NCBI GenBank assembly: GCA_963669155.1
Contig: OZ022587.1
Location: forward strand, 3,113,179-3,177,178
Reading direction: 5' to 3'
DNA: 64,000 nt
Source: Arbacia lixula
Taxonomy: Eukaryota > Echinodermata > Echinoidea > Arbacioida > Arbaciidae
Shown here piece by piece: positions 10,818 to 23,200 of the stretch. The notes under the pieces are model-generated. The model was not told the DNA's origin, searched no databases, and saw nothing but the letters and a program-made list of their open reading frames with translations. Numbering within the stretch: position 1 is the stretch's first letter; every line of letters begins with the position of its first letter. A program made the position numbers and the translations under genes.

Positions 10818-11150
10818 CAATGAAGAATGTTTTGAACACTGACGCTTCCCTTTTCTCAGTGTTATAAACACTTTTCATGACTTTTTCGGCTCGCAAGTGC
10901 CTGTGGTAACTACAGACAGACCGATAGAGGGCATTTTTCAGGAAATATACATCTGAATTTGAAGTATTGTCAAGAGTCGTCTCAGTGTAATTCCACATAA
11001 AACATTGTTGAACACTGACACCTACATTTCCTCAGTATTTCAAACAGTTCTCATGAGTTGTTTGCTCGCACAAAGAGTCTGTGGTGACCGACTATAAGAG
11101 GCGGACCTATAGAGGGCAGTTTTCTGGTAATATACATCTGAATTCGTGGA
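10818..11150 (-). repeat. Duplicated end of the last coding exon, inside the 3' UTR
   Basis: About 10825-10985 is a diverged copy of about 11008-11150. The copy includes the last coding residues: [11 protein letters not shown]-stop in the gene and FRCIFPEKCPL without the stop in the copy. Both share GAACACTGAC, TAGAGGGCA and AATATACATCTGAATT. Confidence 0.65.
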
Positions 11151-11294
11151 GCACCATCCCTGCTGGACATTTACATCCTGGTATGCAGCTCTCCTCTTGA
11201 CATTCGCTCTCCTCGATCGTGTTGATGGACAAACAGGTCTGCACACATGAGGGGGTGCACTCGTTGTAAATGGCGCCCTCTGGACAGGAAATTG
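11107..11294 (-). CDS. TIL domain and stop codon, last coding exon
   Basis: It enters in phase 1 and encodes [40 protein letters not shown] and [11 protein letters not shown], then TAG. The cysteine spacing is of the trypsin-inhibitor-like (TIL) type that follows C8 in this family. Confidence 0.88.
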
Positions 11295-14200
11295 CTATGG
11301 TAACAGAGGAAGAAGAAAAAGGGGGTGATTAACTATTATCATTGAGCCAGTCTAAGGAAGGAGGGGGAATAAAGATCAAGAAGAAACATAAAACAAAGCA
11401 CTACAAAGAAGTAGAAGAAGCAAGAAAAGGAAAGACAAAAACAAGGAAAGCAACTAATGTGGTTGTGGGCAAGTAACAGAGAAGGAAAGGAACAAGGAGG
11501 GAATGCAGAAGAAAGAGGAGGAGGAGGGAAGCAAGAGAGAGGAACAGTGGGAGGAGAAGGAAGAATATCAGAAAATTAAATGGAGAGGTACATTCAATTT
11601 TGGGTGCAAACTGTACGCTGGTCTATGCTCTGATATGCACAATGAACCAGAAATTACAAAAAAAAAAATCATACCTGCTATCCAGAAATTTTCATAAGTA
11701 TATCGGCAATGCTGGTATTCGACATTTTCTGAACGCGGATAAATGCGCATGTATGTCCCCTCTGAACTAAATCTAGACCGCATTAACTGGGTCCCATCTA
11801 ACAAAGAGATGCCAGTAATCTTAATTGATTGAAATCCAATCCCTTACCTCTAATGCACAGTGTTAAGAATAATATGATACGCAAGTCGAGCTGCGATCAA
11901 TCATGATTCTTTATTTAGACAGTGCCATGGTACTAGAAATGCTTGCTGTAATTCTTACCACAGTAGTTATCTCTCTGCCAGTCGATCATGACGCCTTTCT
12001 TTCTGGCTTCGTGTGAGTACGCAGTGAGGACGTCGCACAGACACCGCTCCTGAGCTGGGCAGGCACACAGGTCATACATACAGGCCTCAAAGAAAGGCAT
12101 GGGTGGGACTAAGGCATGTGCCGCAGAGAATGGCGCCCTCTGTAAATGATCATAGAATAAGACAAAACAGAAAAAAAGGTGATCACTAGACTCTAGGGGG
12201 TCAGAAATTCATTAGGCCCCTGCTGCAGAAATACTTGTGTTTACATTTGGTAATATTATGGTTTGATTCAGGTGAGGTCATTCTACTTTATCTCAATTAT
12301 TTCTTAAACTTTACTTATCATTTTCTTAAAAGTTGACACGTTATTCATTGTTTGGAAGGAGGAAAAAAATATCAATATACCACAATATCAACTAATAATA
12401 AACTATACATACAAATGTATCATAGCAATCAAATAAATACAATTACATATGAGAATAGGTATTTCTTGCAAATTATTATTGATACTTAGATGTATATTGT
12501 AAATCAGAATGATTGTTTGTGACAAAATATCCTTAATCAAGATGATCAAGACGCTGTTCACAAATTCAAATTGAAAACATAAAAGTATACATAACACATC
12601 ATTTATAACCAAACATATCTAATTATTAGCACAGAATAATTATGAAATCACATTTGAATATGGCAAATATTACAGATATATACAATGTAAGAGTGTTTCT
12701 TTTACACTTGAGCTTTTGGATGGCTACATGGTTGATTTTGTAAAAAAATTTTTGCTTTTATGTTAAATGTTACATTTTTTATATCTTACGAATGTAATGA
12801 ATTTGTCTTTTTAGGTGCAAATGGACAATCTGAATATACCTTGAGAATACCGCACTCCTCCCTAGCGATGAACTCTAAGTCAGCGTTCTCATCTCTCATA
12901 CACGGTGTCTGCTCCACACTCTCCTGGCAGGAACACTCGGCAAAGTCACCCACCATGAAGGTGTTACCAAACTCAGAGGCTGTGCCACAGAGCGTTCCGT
13001 TCAAGGCTCTGTCAGGGAGAGAAATTTGTTTGATTAAATCCTTGCTCGTTAAGTTCAAATTTTAATACATTTTGAAACATGATTTGATACGGATAGCAAC
13101 AATTGCCATGAATCTGCATTAACCAAGATGGTGTTGCTTAATTGCACCCTATAAGGATATTTAAGTTCAGTCATAACCTTTCGTCTATTGTCCATATGCT
13201 ACTGCTGATGATGCTGGAGTCAAGCTGTTCAGCATTTGAGTAGAAAAAAGCCATCCAGCAAATACATGGGCTTAGTAAAAAAGCAAATTAAGGAGAAAAT
13301 AAGATTGTTGATAAAAGCAGAAGTCTTAGAAAGCCAGAGTTGGCCTACGTCCCTGGATATGGCACTTTAGATAGATAGATAGATAGATAGATACCTCTCA
13401 AGTGAATACCATTAACATAATGAAACGACATGAGGATAGAACAAGAAAGAAAAAGCTTGAAATAATTTGTAAAGATGTAAATGATGTGCCTTACCTGAAG
13501 TCATCATCGGGATCCCCATTGTAGTCACCGCACAGCCCACACAGCTGGCCTTCCCAGATACCATCAGCCCTCACCTCAGCAAAGTGCTTACCATCCCACG
13601 ACAGAGAGATCCCGATGTTGGTATGTACCACCACCATCAGGCCTGGACGGGAAAATAGATGGGATTGATGATTAGGAATGATGTGATAATGGAGGAGAAA
13701 GGGAAGAGAAGAAGAGAGAAAATGAGACCAAAAATGTACATACATAAGGAGAAAGAACAAGAAAAAAGAGGAGGCAGAAGAAAAAATTGAAGAAAAAAGA
13801 GGAAACAAGATTAAGAGAAGAGGAGGAAAGAGAAGAAAAGAAGAGGATGATGAGATGGAAGAAGAAGAAACAGAAGGAAGAGGAATAGGAGCAGGATCAG
13901 GAAGAGAAGGGAACAAAAACAGTGAGAAAAGAGGACACAAAATAAGATAAAGAGGAGAGAAAGATGAAGAAGAACAAGAACGGATGAGAAGGAGAAGAAA
14001 AGAGGATAGGAGGAGGAGGAGGAGGAGGGGGGGGGCATAGAACAGGAGTGAAAGAGGAAGAAGAAAGGAAGTTGAGAAGAAGGAGGAGGAAGAAGAAGTG
14101 GTGCAAAATAGAAGAGGGAGAGATGGAAAAATAGAATAAGAACACTCACCCAGCTTCTGAATGCTGAACTCTGGTTCTCTAAGGTAGGGCAGCGTGATGG

Positions 14201-17200
14201 GCTCTTGGTTGAGTCGTACCTCAAAGTTTGACAGCAGGTCGATGGTGACATTATGAACCCGGAATGAAACCAGCTCTGTCCAGGACACAGCATACGTCTC
14301 CTTACCATTGTTTTGCACGATGATCTAGGGGGAAAAATAATCAAAATAATAATAAAATGTAGTAATCTAGGAATAATAGTAAACGAGTTACAATAATAAG
14401 AATTCTATCTTAATGCACTATAATCTATAATCTATAATCTAGGAATAATATAGGAATAAAATAGTTAATATCATAGTACACTTTAAAGTAGATTTTATAA
14501 AAAAAAAATAATCAAAGAACAAAATATCAACTTATTAATAGTAGTAATAATAAAGTAAGCCTTCCCATTTTTTGTACTTTGATTTAGGAAGAATATTACA
14601 AAAGAACTGAATAATAGTTCAAATGAATGCATTCTCTCCACTTTTTTAAGAAGGATATTGTTTATCAACAATAGGAATAATATATTTCCTTCAAAGTGTT
14701 TCTTAATTGGAAGTAGGAGGAGAGTTATTAACAATGGTACTAATATATCATTTATAAACAGTAGTAATAGTTTATCCTTCTTACTCTTTTACTGAATTGA
14801 TTAAGGAAGAAAATACAACTATCGGTAGCAATAATAACAATAATAATCTCATCAGTCTGGAATATTTTTCAAACTATTGTTTTGAACTTCAGATGGGAGC
14901 AGAGTAATGGGGGACGTTGCTCTATGTACCTCAAACTGATTGGTGGCGCAGTCCTTGGAGAGAGTATAGGTGCACGTCCCCTGGAAGTCATGGAAACGGT
15001 TGTCAAAGGTGCGATAGTGGGGGTCTCCAAACACGATGCATGAACCCATTTCTGGTTGAGGGGGAAAAAAATCATATATGATGAAATTTTAGTCTAAGAT
15101 TGCATGAAACTAAATTATCTTTTTCTGTAAATTCTCTGATTTTATTCTTGTAACATTTAAAAAGCAAAGTGAAAGTGTTAAAAAAAAAACTAAAAACCCC
15201 ATGAAAATTCATCTCTTCACTTTCCGTTCTTTTACTTTTTTTCTTTACCCTAAAAGTAGGCCAACTATCCTGAAAGAATACACCCACATGATGTTACCGA
15301 AAGTTTTACTGTTTTCTAAATGATATTCATTAGTAAATTCTCACCATGGAAACATTTAAAAAACATTCAATATCTACTTACTTGGCACACATTCCTCACA
15401 ACACCCGTCAGCTGACATCTGAACCACTTCTCCCTGGGAAGACAAAGAGCAACAAACAACCACAACATGAAGACACATATGACACATCATAAGTTATCTA
15501 TGAATCTATTTATCTAAATGCTATATTATTTGCCAGGCATAAAAGTTCCCTTTTTTACATGACTTGTTGGCATCCGTAGCTGATTTACACTGCCAATTAC
15601 AGTTTAAAACACAGTTGAATTGTATCAATATGTAGAAATGGAATAACAGTATAAATATAACATTACAACTTATAAAAAATTAAAATGGATTGTATGAAAT
15701 GCACCATGGATAAGTACAAGATAGATATTCCCATCATCATTTATAATGGCAAAGTCTATTAAGTATAATATTCATTTAAAATTAAAATAGTCCTATGGAT
15801 AGACTCACCCCAAGGCAATCCAGAACAGGGCACTCAACGGCTGAACATCTTGGTATACCGCCCTCGCAGACGCACTCCTGACAACCAACCTGGAAACGAC
15901 CTCCCGGTGGCACGATCTCATCATTGTATGTACAGGTCAGGGCACCTAGGGGGTTAAAGGTCAGATGTATATGGTTCAAAAGGAAAGTGTACAATACTAT
16001 ACAAACAACGGGCCTCTAGTTACATTTTTATATAGGCATATACAAAATAAATCTAGTACAAGAAATATAAATGAATGTCAATCCTGGGTTTGGGGTGTCT
16101 AAATTATTTTAGGTTGCTAACTTCAACCTAGGGCCTAGAAGAAGATTTAGGTTAGGGTTAGGGTTAGAGTAAGGGTTAGGCTGAAATTCGCAACCTAACA
16201 TAATTTCATGAGCAATATCAAATGGATATAGAATTAATTAATTCATTAACTTTTTTGGCTACCAATTTGCTATTCTTCTACTTTTTTTTTCAAATCTCTT
16301 GCAATCCAACAGTGTAACAATTAATTTGACATTAACATTCAGTGTCATATCTTATGATGAACTACTCCTTGAGATACTCTTTCTAAAACAAATTTGAAGC
16401 TACTGATGTTCAACTCACTGTTGTCCACAGGTCCTTGGCAGTGGTCACAGCAATCCCCGACTGTCTTGGCCAGCTGGTCAGCTGGGCAGTCCAGGGGTGG
16501 ACAGTTGACCGAGTGACACACCACGTTTCCGCGCTATCAAGAAAAACAAAGAATACAGAAAATTATCCAAATTCATCAACATCATACATTTTTTTCTTTG
16601 CTTGTAGTTTGTTATTATTCTTCTGTATTCACTGATGAATCTTTATTTTTGTATTACTTTCTATGTTTGATGCATATCACTTTTAGGCTGGCCGTCTTTG
16701 GAAGGGTGTGATTTTTTAATATAGAAATTAATTAAACTAAACTACATGTATGTATACGTGTACAATTTGAGTTTTCATGTGCCAGGTGTGAATTTTTTCA
16801 CCAATAATACACAGAAGTCCAATACAGCAGTTATTTTTCCGGCGCACAAAGGGTTAATCAATGGCAAAGGGATCTGTTCCCACTGCAAATCTGTCGACTG
16901 AATTGAGAGCGACGTTAGAATCTGAGTCCTGTTTACTCACAAGATACAGGCAAGAGTCGTGCACACAAATATGTACACCATCTCCACTCCTTCAGAAGTC
17001 AATGTAGTTTGATCTAACAAAGATTTAATGAAACTGCTGCTATTGATATGTTTATAAATATGATGGGCTATAGCAAAGTACTGAATTATTTATACATCTG
17101 TGATGAATTCAATGAGATTTTTGCTATTGATCTATATGGACATGTCCCTGATATAAAACACAATAGCGAATGAGTGAAGGTTTGGGGCTAATATACTTTC

Positions 17201-20200
17201 AAACCAAAGGGGTATGGCTCAATTGTACCCTGTAAGGAATCTGCTCTTTATTTATTGTCGTATTTGTCCATAGAGCAGCTTACGTGGGAGTCGCACTGCT
17301 ATGTATATGAGTGGAGAAAAGTCAGCCAGCATATATGCAGGCTCATTTAAAGGGCATATACTGTACAAATCCTCAAAATGTTCGGGCCAAACATTTTGAG
17401 GATTTGTGATTTAATCACTCATTACTCCAAATGTAGATCATTTGAGGGCAAATAACTTTCAGCAAGCTTCTAAAATAGACAATACATGAATTTAAGACCA
17501 TTGGCAAGAAGATTGCGAACAATTACACTTTGAAGGCTTTTTTGCCTTCCCAGTACAGTATATGCCCTTTAAAAATGGGTTAATATCTACCAGAGACAGG
17601 AAAAAGAACTCACATTACAGGTGCAGTTGGTGCAGGCGTCTGCCTGTGGGGAGAAGACCTCTCCATTTAGCAGCAGCCTGGAGTCAAAGACGCAGGCATC
17701 TAGCTTACAGGAGGGACAGCAGGCACCTTGCTCTCTACGCTGTCTGATGGGTGGGCAGCCGAGGTTTGGACACTCCTGGGCAGTGCATAGTAGCTCTCCC
17801 GCCTGTAGGGGTAAGGAGGGTAGCATCAAAGGGTGAGTGAAGGGGAGAGATTAAGAGTTTGGTGGTTGGTGGTGGTTGTGGTGGTGGTAAAGAGCTCTCT
17901 CCGCTGTCTGATGGGTGGGCAGCCAAGGTTTGGACACTCCTGAGCAGTGCACAGTAGCTCTCCCCCCTGTAGGGATAAGGAGGGTAGCATCAAAGGGTGA
18001 GTGAAGGGGAGAGATTAAGAGTTTGGTGGTTGTGGTGGTGTTAAAGAGCTCTCGACACTGTCTGATGGGTGGGCAGCCAAGGTCTGGACACTCCTGAGCA
18101 GTGCACAGTAGCTCTCCCGCCTGTAGGGGTAAGGAGGGTAGCATCAAAGGGTGAGTGAAGGGGAGAGATTAAGAGTTTGGTGGTTGTGGTGGTGGTAAAG
18201 AGCTCTCTCCGCTGTCTGAAAGGTGGGCAGCCCAGGTCTGGGCACTCCTGAGCAGTGCACAGTAGCTCTCCTGCCTTTAGGGGTAAGATGGATAGCATCA
18301 AAGGATGAATGAGGATGGATAAAATGGAAGTGGGGGGGGGGGTGGTGGGGTGGGGTTGGGGGTGGGTGTGTGGGTGGGGGTGGGGGTGGTGGTGGGGGGG
18401 TGGTGGTGGGGGTGGGGGTGGTGGTGGTGGTGGTGGTGGTGGGGGTGTTGGGGGGTGGTGGGGGTGGGGTTGGGCTGGTGGTGGTGGCGGCGGCGGCAGC
18501 GGCGTCGGCGGCAGTGGTGATAGTAGTAGTGATAGAGTCTAGTTTTTCTTTTAATTGAATAACCATTCCCTAAATTTACCTCAAAATAAGTTTTTATACT
18601 AATAAGCCATTTCATAATTGCAATTGTGCATGAGCAGATTATTGCTTTTAGTAAATGACCTCAGGTCATTTTCCAAACTCACAGAGTAAAATGGGAATTC
18701 ATTAGATAGTCGACCACATTTCAATCTATTATCATGCAAATATGGCAACAGCTATTCAGCTCTAAGAAGGTAGTGAAAGAACATTCCACCATGTGCATCT
18801 GCTTCTATTGTTGTTCTGGGCAAACTCTAAAATGTCTTTACATCCATCATCCAACACAACTTCATGAAAAACAATCCCAGTGAGTAGTCTAGTCGTATTG
18901 ATTCACTGCACAATTGTCCGACAATGGTGTAATTACGAAATGGTCTATTGATAAGCACATCATAATTCTGAGAGACTATGTAAGAGGATTCACCTTCACT
19001 ACGAAGCAAACATTATGTAAATATGAGTTTAACATTTTGAGGATGAAGATACTGATGAGGATGACAATAATGATGATGATGAGAAGGATTACCATGACAA
19101 CAGCACAACTTACCATACAGAGACAAGAAGAGCATTCATCTGGTTCATACTGGGAGCCACTGTGTAGGATGATGCCATTCACCTCACATGATATGTCTAC
19201 GCTCATGTGGTCTATATATCACAAAGCAAAAACACAACAGCAAGAAATGTCATTCATCAATACAAATGATATTATCCTTCAGTTATAATTTATACACATA
19301 TATTTGGGACCATTCCTTCAATTTTTGGCAAAGTTAGGGGAGCAGGATCATTTGATCATGGATGAATTCTACCCTAACTGTCAAAAGAGTTTATAAGATA
19401 ATATGTAGTTCAAAGTTTTCAGTAAATCTTTCAACTTTGGGGAAATCATTAACCTTTGATCATGGATAGAGTTGACCTTAGTTCTAAAGAGTTCATTAGT
19501 TTCACTAGATAACATCCAGGTTCAAAGTTTGAAGTAAATCTTCCCAAAGTATCTTGAGATACAATAAATTAGGGGGAATAATGAAAAAAATGATAGATGG
19601 ATGGACAAACATACCATATTTCTCTGGCTGATATAATATGGGCCTGATAGAAAGCCAGTAAACTGTAATGTATCTTGGATAATTGTGTCTTCAAACTTTC
19701 ATAGTGAAAGCCACATTGTCTTATACTGTACTATAACAGGTAACAGTTACTATAATGAGAGGAATAGCATGTATGCCGAAAAGCTATCCCACAATTCCAT
19801 GCACATTTTCTGGATTTTTAATCAGATTTTGAGTAATCTAAGTAACAAGGATTAATTTGGTTTTAAGTCTGAAAACCAGCCGCCGTGGTAACATGACTCA
19901 CCAGCACAGTTAGGGCAGCAGGCTCCGTCCTTGTAGACGACGTTCTCTGGAGGGCAGTCTGGTGTGGGGCACGTGATTGGCTGACAGTCCAGCCAATCAT
20001 GGAGGCATACACACTCCATGCAGTCCTGGTTGCTAGGGCTGAATATCTGCCCGTGTGTGTAATTGGTGTTGTCATAGAAACAGCCTGAGGAAGGATGAGG
20101 TGATGTCATTAATTCGAGTCTACCTCTGTACTCATCAGCTCTTCAATCACAGCTTTTAAGGACTACACTCATTTTAAAAGAATACTCTACTTTCAAATCT

Positions 20201-23200
20201 CCACTTTCTCGCCTTTCCAATTCACCTCCTACTCTATCCACATTTTCTCATCTCAGTCCTTCCAGGACTTTACACATGGTGTACCGTAAACCTCATTTGT
20301 GATTGGTCATTAATTTTCATTTAAAAGATAGAGCACGCTATCCTTTCTAGTGGGTATATATACCAGGTGTCTTGCTCCTCCTCGTGTTTTAACTCTGCTA
20401 GAGAACGGTTAGTACTATGTCATTATATCTGAATGCCGTCGATGCATGTAATCAGAAGTTTAATTGTTTAACTCCCGTTGAAGATCATTTTTGTGAAACT
20501 TCCTTCGAGAAATAGTAAGGATTTACTATACATTGCAAATCCATCTCTGAAGGAAATTCTTACACCACAGTACACATTGCGTGCACTGTGGGCACATTTT
20601 AGTGACAATGCAAAATCTCCAGCCGACACGCAAAGCCAATGCTGGCGAGCAACCAGGTGCCACTGATATTCACCCATTGTTTTTATTAATAGTGTGACAC
20701 ACACGGTACACAGGTACAAAGGCTGGGAATCCAAAGATAATCTTGCTTTGATTAGGCTGAGAGGGCTGGTCTAAAAATCTTATAGCACAAGGGTTAAATG
20801 CAGCGTTTTATAGTCCATACCTCGGCATGATGCGCAGCACTCTCCATCATCAAACCGTGGATCGATGCAGTTGCCGATGGGACAGATTGGAGTGTTGCAC
20901 TCTATCCTTGTATCCTGAAGATGACCATTGGTCAGGAGAGAACAAGGCAGGAAATTGGAGATTGCATTTATAGTGAAATCTGTATATAAAGACTACTTAG
21001 GGGAGACCATAGCAGGTGGTCTTTATGTGCAGTTTTCAATTAGAAAATCCAATGGGAACTAAAAACAAAATACAAATCAAAAGCAGATAAGGGTTTGGGG
21101 CAATACATTAAAACACTAAAAGTTTAATATGCATCATATCTATACAAATGTAGGCGCATAAACTGTTGCAGCTCATTATCAATAATGTTTCCCCGACAAA
21201 TACCCTAACTATTGCACACATGTATGATAACTCTATTCATAGAAGCTAACGTTTATTTCAATGTCAACAAAATAAGTTGCAGCTTAATTATTTTCAAGAA
21301 TATTGTCATATCATACATAGACACTACCAGCCCTGAACGGACAAATGCAAGAGAAAGGAAAAACAACTTGGAGCTACCCACAATGCATCTGCAGGTGGTG
21401 CATGGATCCTCTCCGTCCTGCCAGGTCTGGCCGTGGCTGTAGATGGTCCCGTCCGTCGCCGTGCAGATGGCACATTGAGGGCAGCAAACACCAAAGACCT
21501 CCACGGTCTCTGAGCAGTAGATGGGCGGACACACCTCCTCCTCACAGTAGACGTTGCCATTCTAGGGTGGAGAGAGAGGAGCACAAAATGCTGGAATCTT
21601 GAGGTATATTTATAAGGAAGCGGTTGACATTGTTTAATTTTCACCTGGATTCCACCGGATTTCACCTGGCAGCATTAATGGTACCAAGTGAAGCATACCC
21701 TACGCCATTAATGCAGCAATAAACTCACAAAGCATTCATATCATCTGCAGCAGTCACCGCTTGGACTAAACCTGGTACCATTGGTGGTAGAAAGTAAGAC
21801 ATAAAACTACACAACAAAATACACCAATAAATTTATGTATAACAAAACTTACAAAGTAGTAGTGATACCAAGTGAAACATACCCTATACCACCAAACACC
21901 AATAAACTCAGGAGGCATTGCATCTCCTTCAGGGTTGCCTTCTGGTCTTAACTTGGTACCATTAGTAATACCAAATAGAGCATACACTACACCACTTAAC
22001 ACATCATTAAACTCACAAAGCATTCGCAGCTCCACCAAGAGTCGCCTTTTGGATTTAACCTGGTACCATTGGTGGTCGAAAAGTGGAACAAACCATACCA
22101 TACCACAAAACACACCAAGAAACTTACAGAGCATGTGCACTAATGAAGGGGCTGGATGCCATTTAGAGTGAGCCTGGTACCTGGTACCATGGTACCATGG
22201 ACCTATCATGGATGGACTGCGCTCGGATAGACTTCCTTTGATCTATGATGACCACCGCCTCATAAAAATTCAAGACATTCAGGTGTTTTAAACAATACGC
22301 TGTATTTCTAATGAGGCAGTGCCTTCCTCTGAATAACAAAAGAAAATCTGTTTTGAGAAATATGTCAACCGTTCAGCCTTCGCTGGGAGTTCATAGCTGA
22401 TCTTATTACACACACTGGGAATTAGTTTGGAGGTGAGCGAAGGGAAATTTTGATAAAATTGTAGAAAGAATTTGGTCCGTAACGTTTTCGGACATCTCCG
22501 GACACGAAATCGACGTTGTTTCCATGGAAGGTGAAACACTCAATAAACGATTTACAAGATATTTGTAAGGAAATATGATTGCCCAATGTGCGATATTGAG
22601 GCATTTTTCTGACATGTTTTCTACCGTATTCTTGATTTATCACAAAAACGACGCAACAATATAATCTGAAATTCACAGATTCGTATCATTATAAGATGTA
22701 CTACTACTGCACATGTACTTCAGTACATGAAGTGGTTCTGAAATCTTCTGTGCATGCAGATTGTATATTCCTCTAAATGCATCCAAAATTTGTCTTGCAT
22801 ATTTGGCGGCGGTCATCACTGGATCAAAGAACCAAACGCGTAAAATATTCTATTGTGGTATCAATGATCGCGACTGGTGTATGAATAAATTACTCTTCGT
22901 TCCGACTCCAGTTCTAACACCTTCCTGATGGTACCAAGTGGAACATACCCTATTCAACCAAATACATCAATAAACTCACAAAGCATTCGCAGCTCCTGCA
23001 GGGGTCACCGTTGGGACTGAACCTGGTACCGTTGGTGTGCAGGTTGCCCTCAAACTCACACACAGAGCAGTCTGGGCAGCAGTTGCTCTCTACTACCAGG
23101 CCATGGGAGCAGTCTGATGCCGCAAGGCAAGGCAGCCGCACACAGTTGATGATGGTGTCCTAGGGGACAATAGAAGGATGGAGCAGGGAAAAGGTGATTA

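Noticed and set aside
13491-14318. 275-codon open frame joining two VWD exons
   Set aside because: It reads through the intron between exons 14150-14324 and 13495-13642, whose middle is low-complexity pyrimidine sequence; both exons have clean GT-AG borders.
17851-18566. Open frames on - running through the VWC exon copies and the Pro/Thr/His-rich tract
   Set aside because: They shift through copies and intron pieces, ending in translated microsatellite; the copies lack CCPSC and a donor, so they are treated as duplicated exon edges.
20320-20480. Possible promoter near GGGTATATATACCAGG
   Set aside because: A TATA-like word within an intron without any downstream exon in either direction; not enough evidence.
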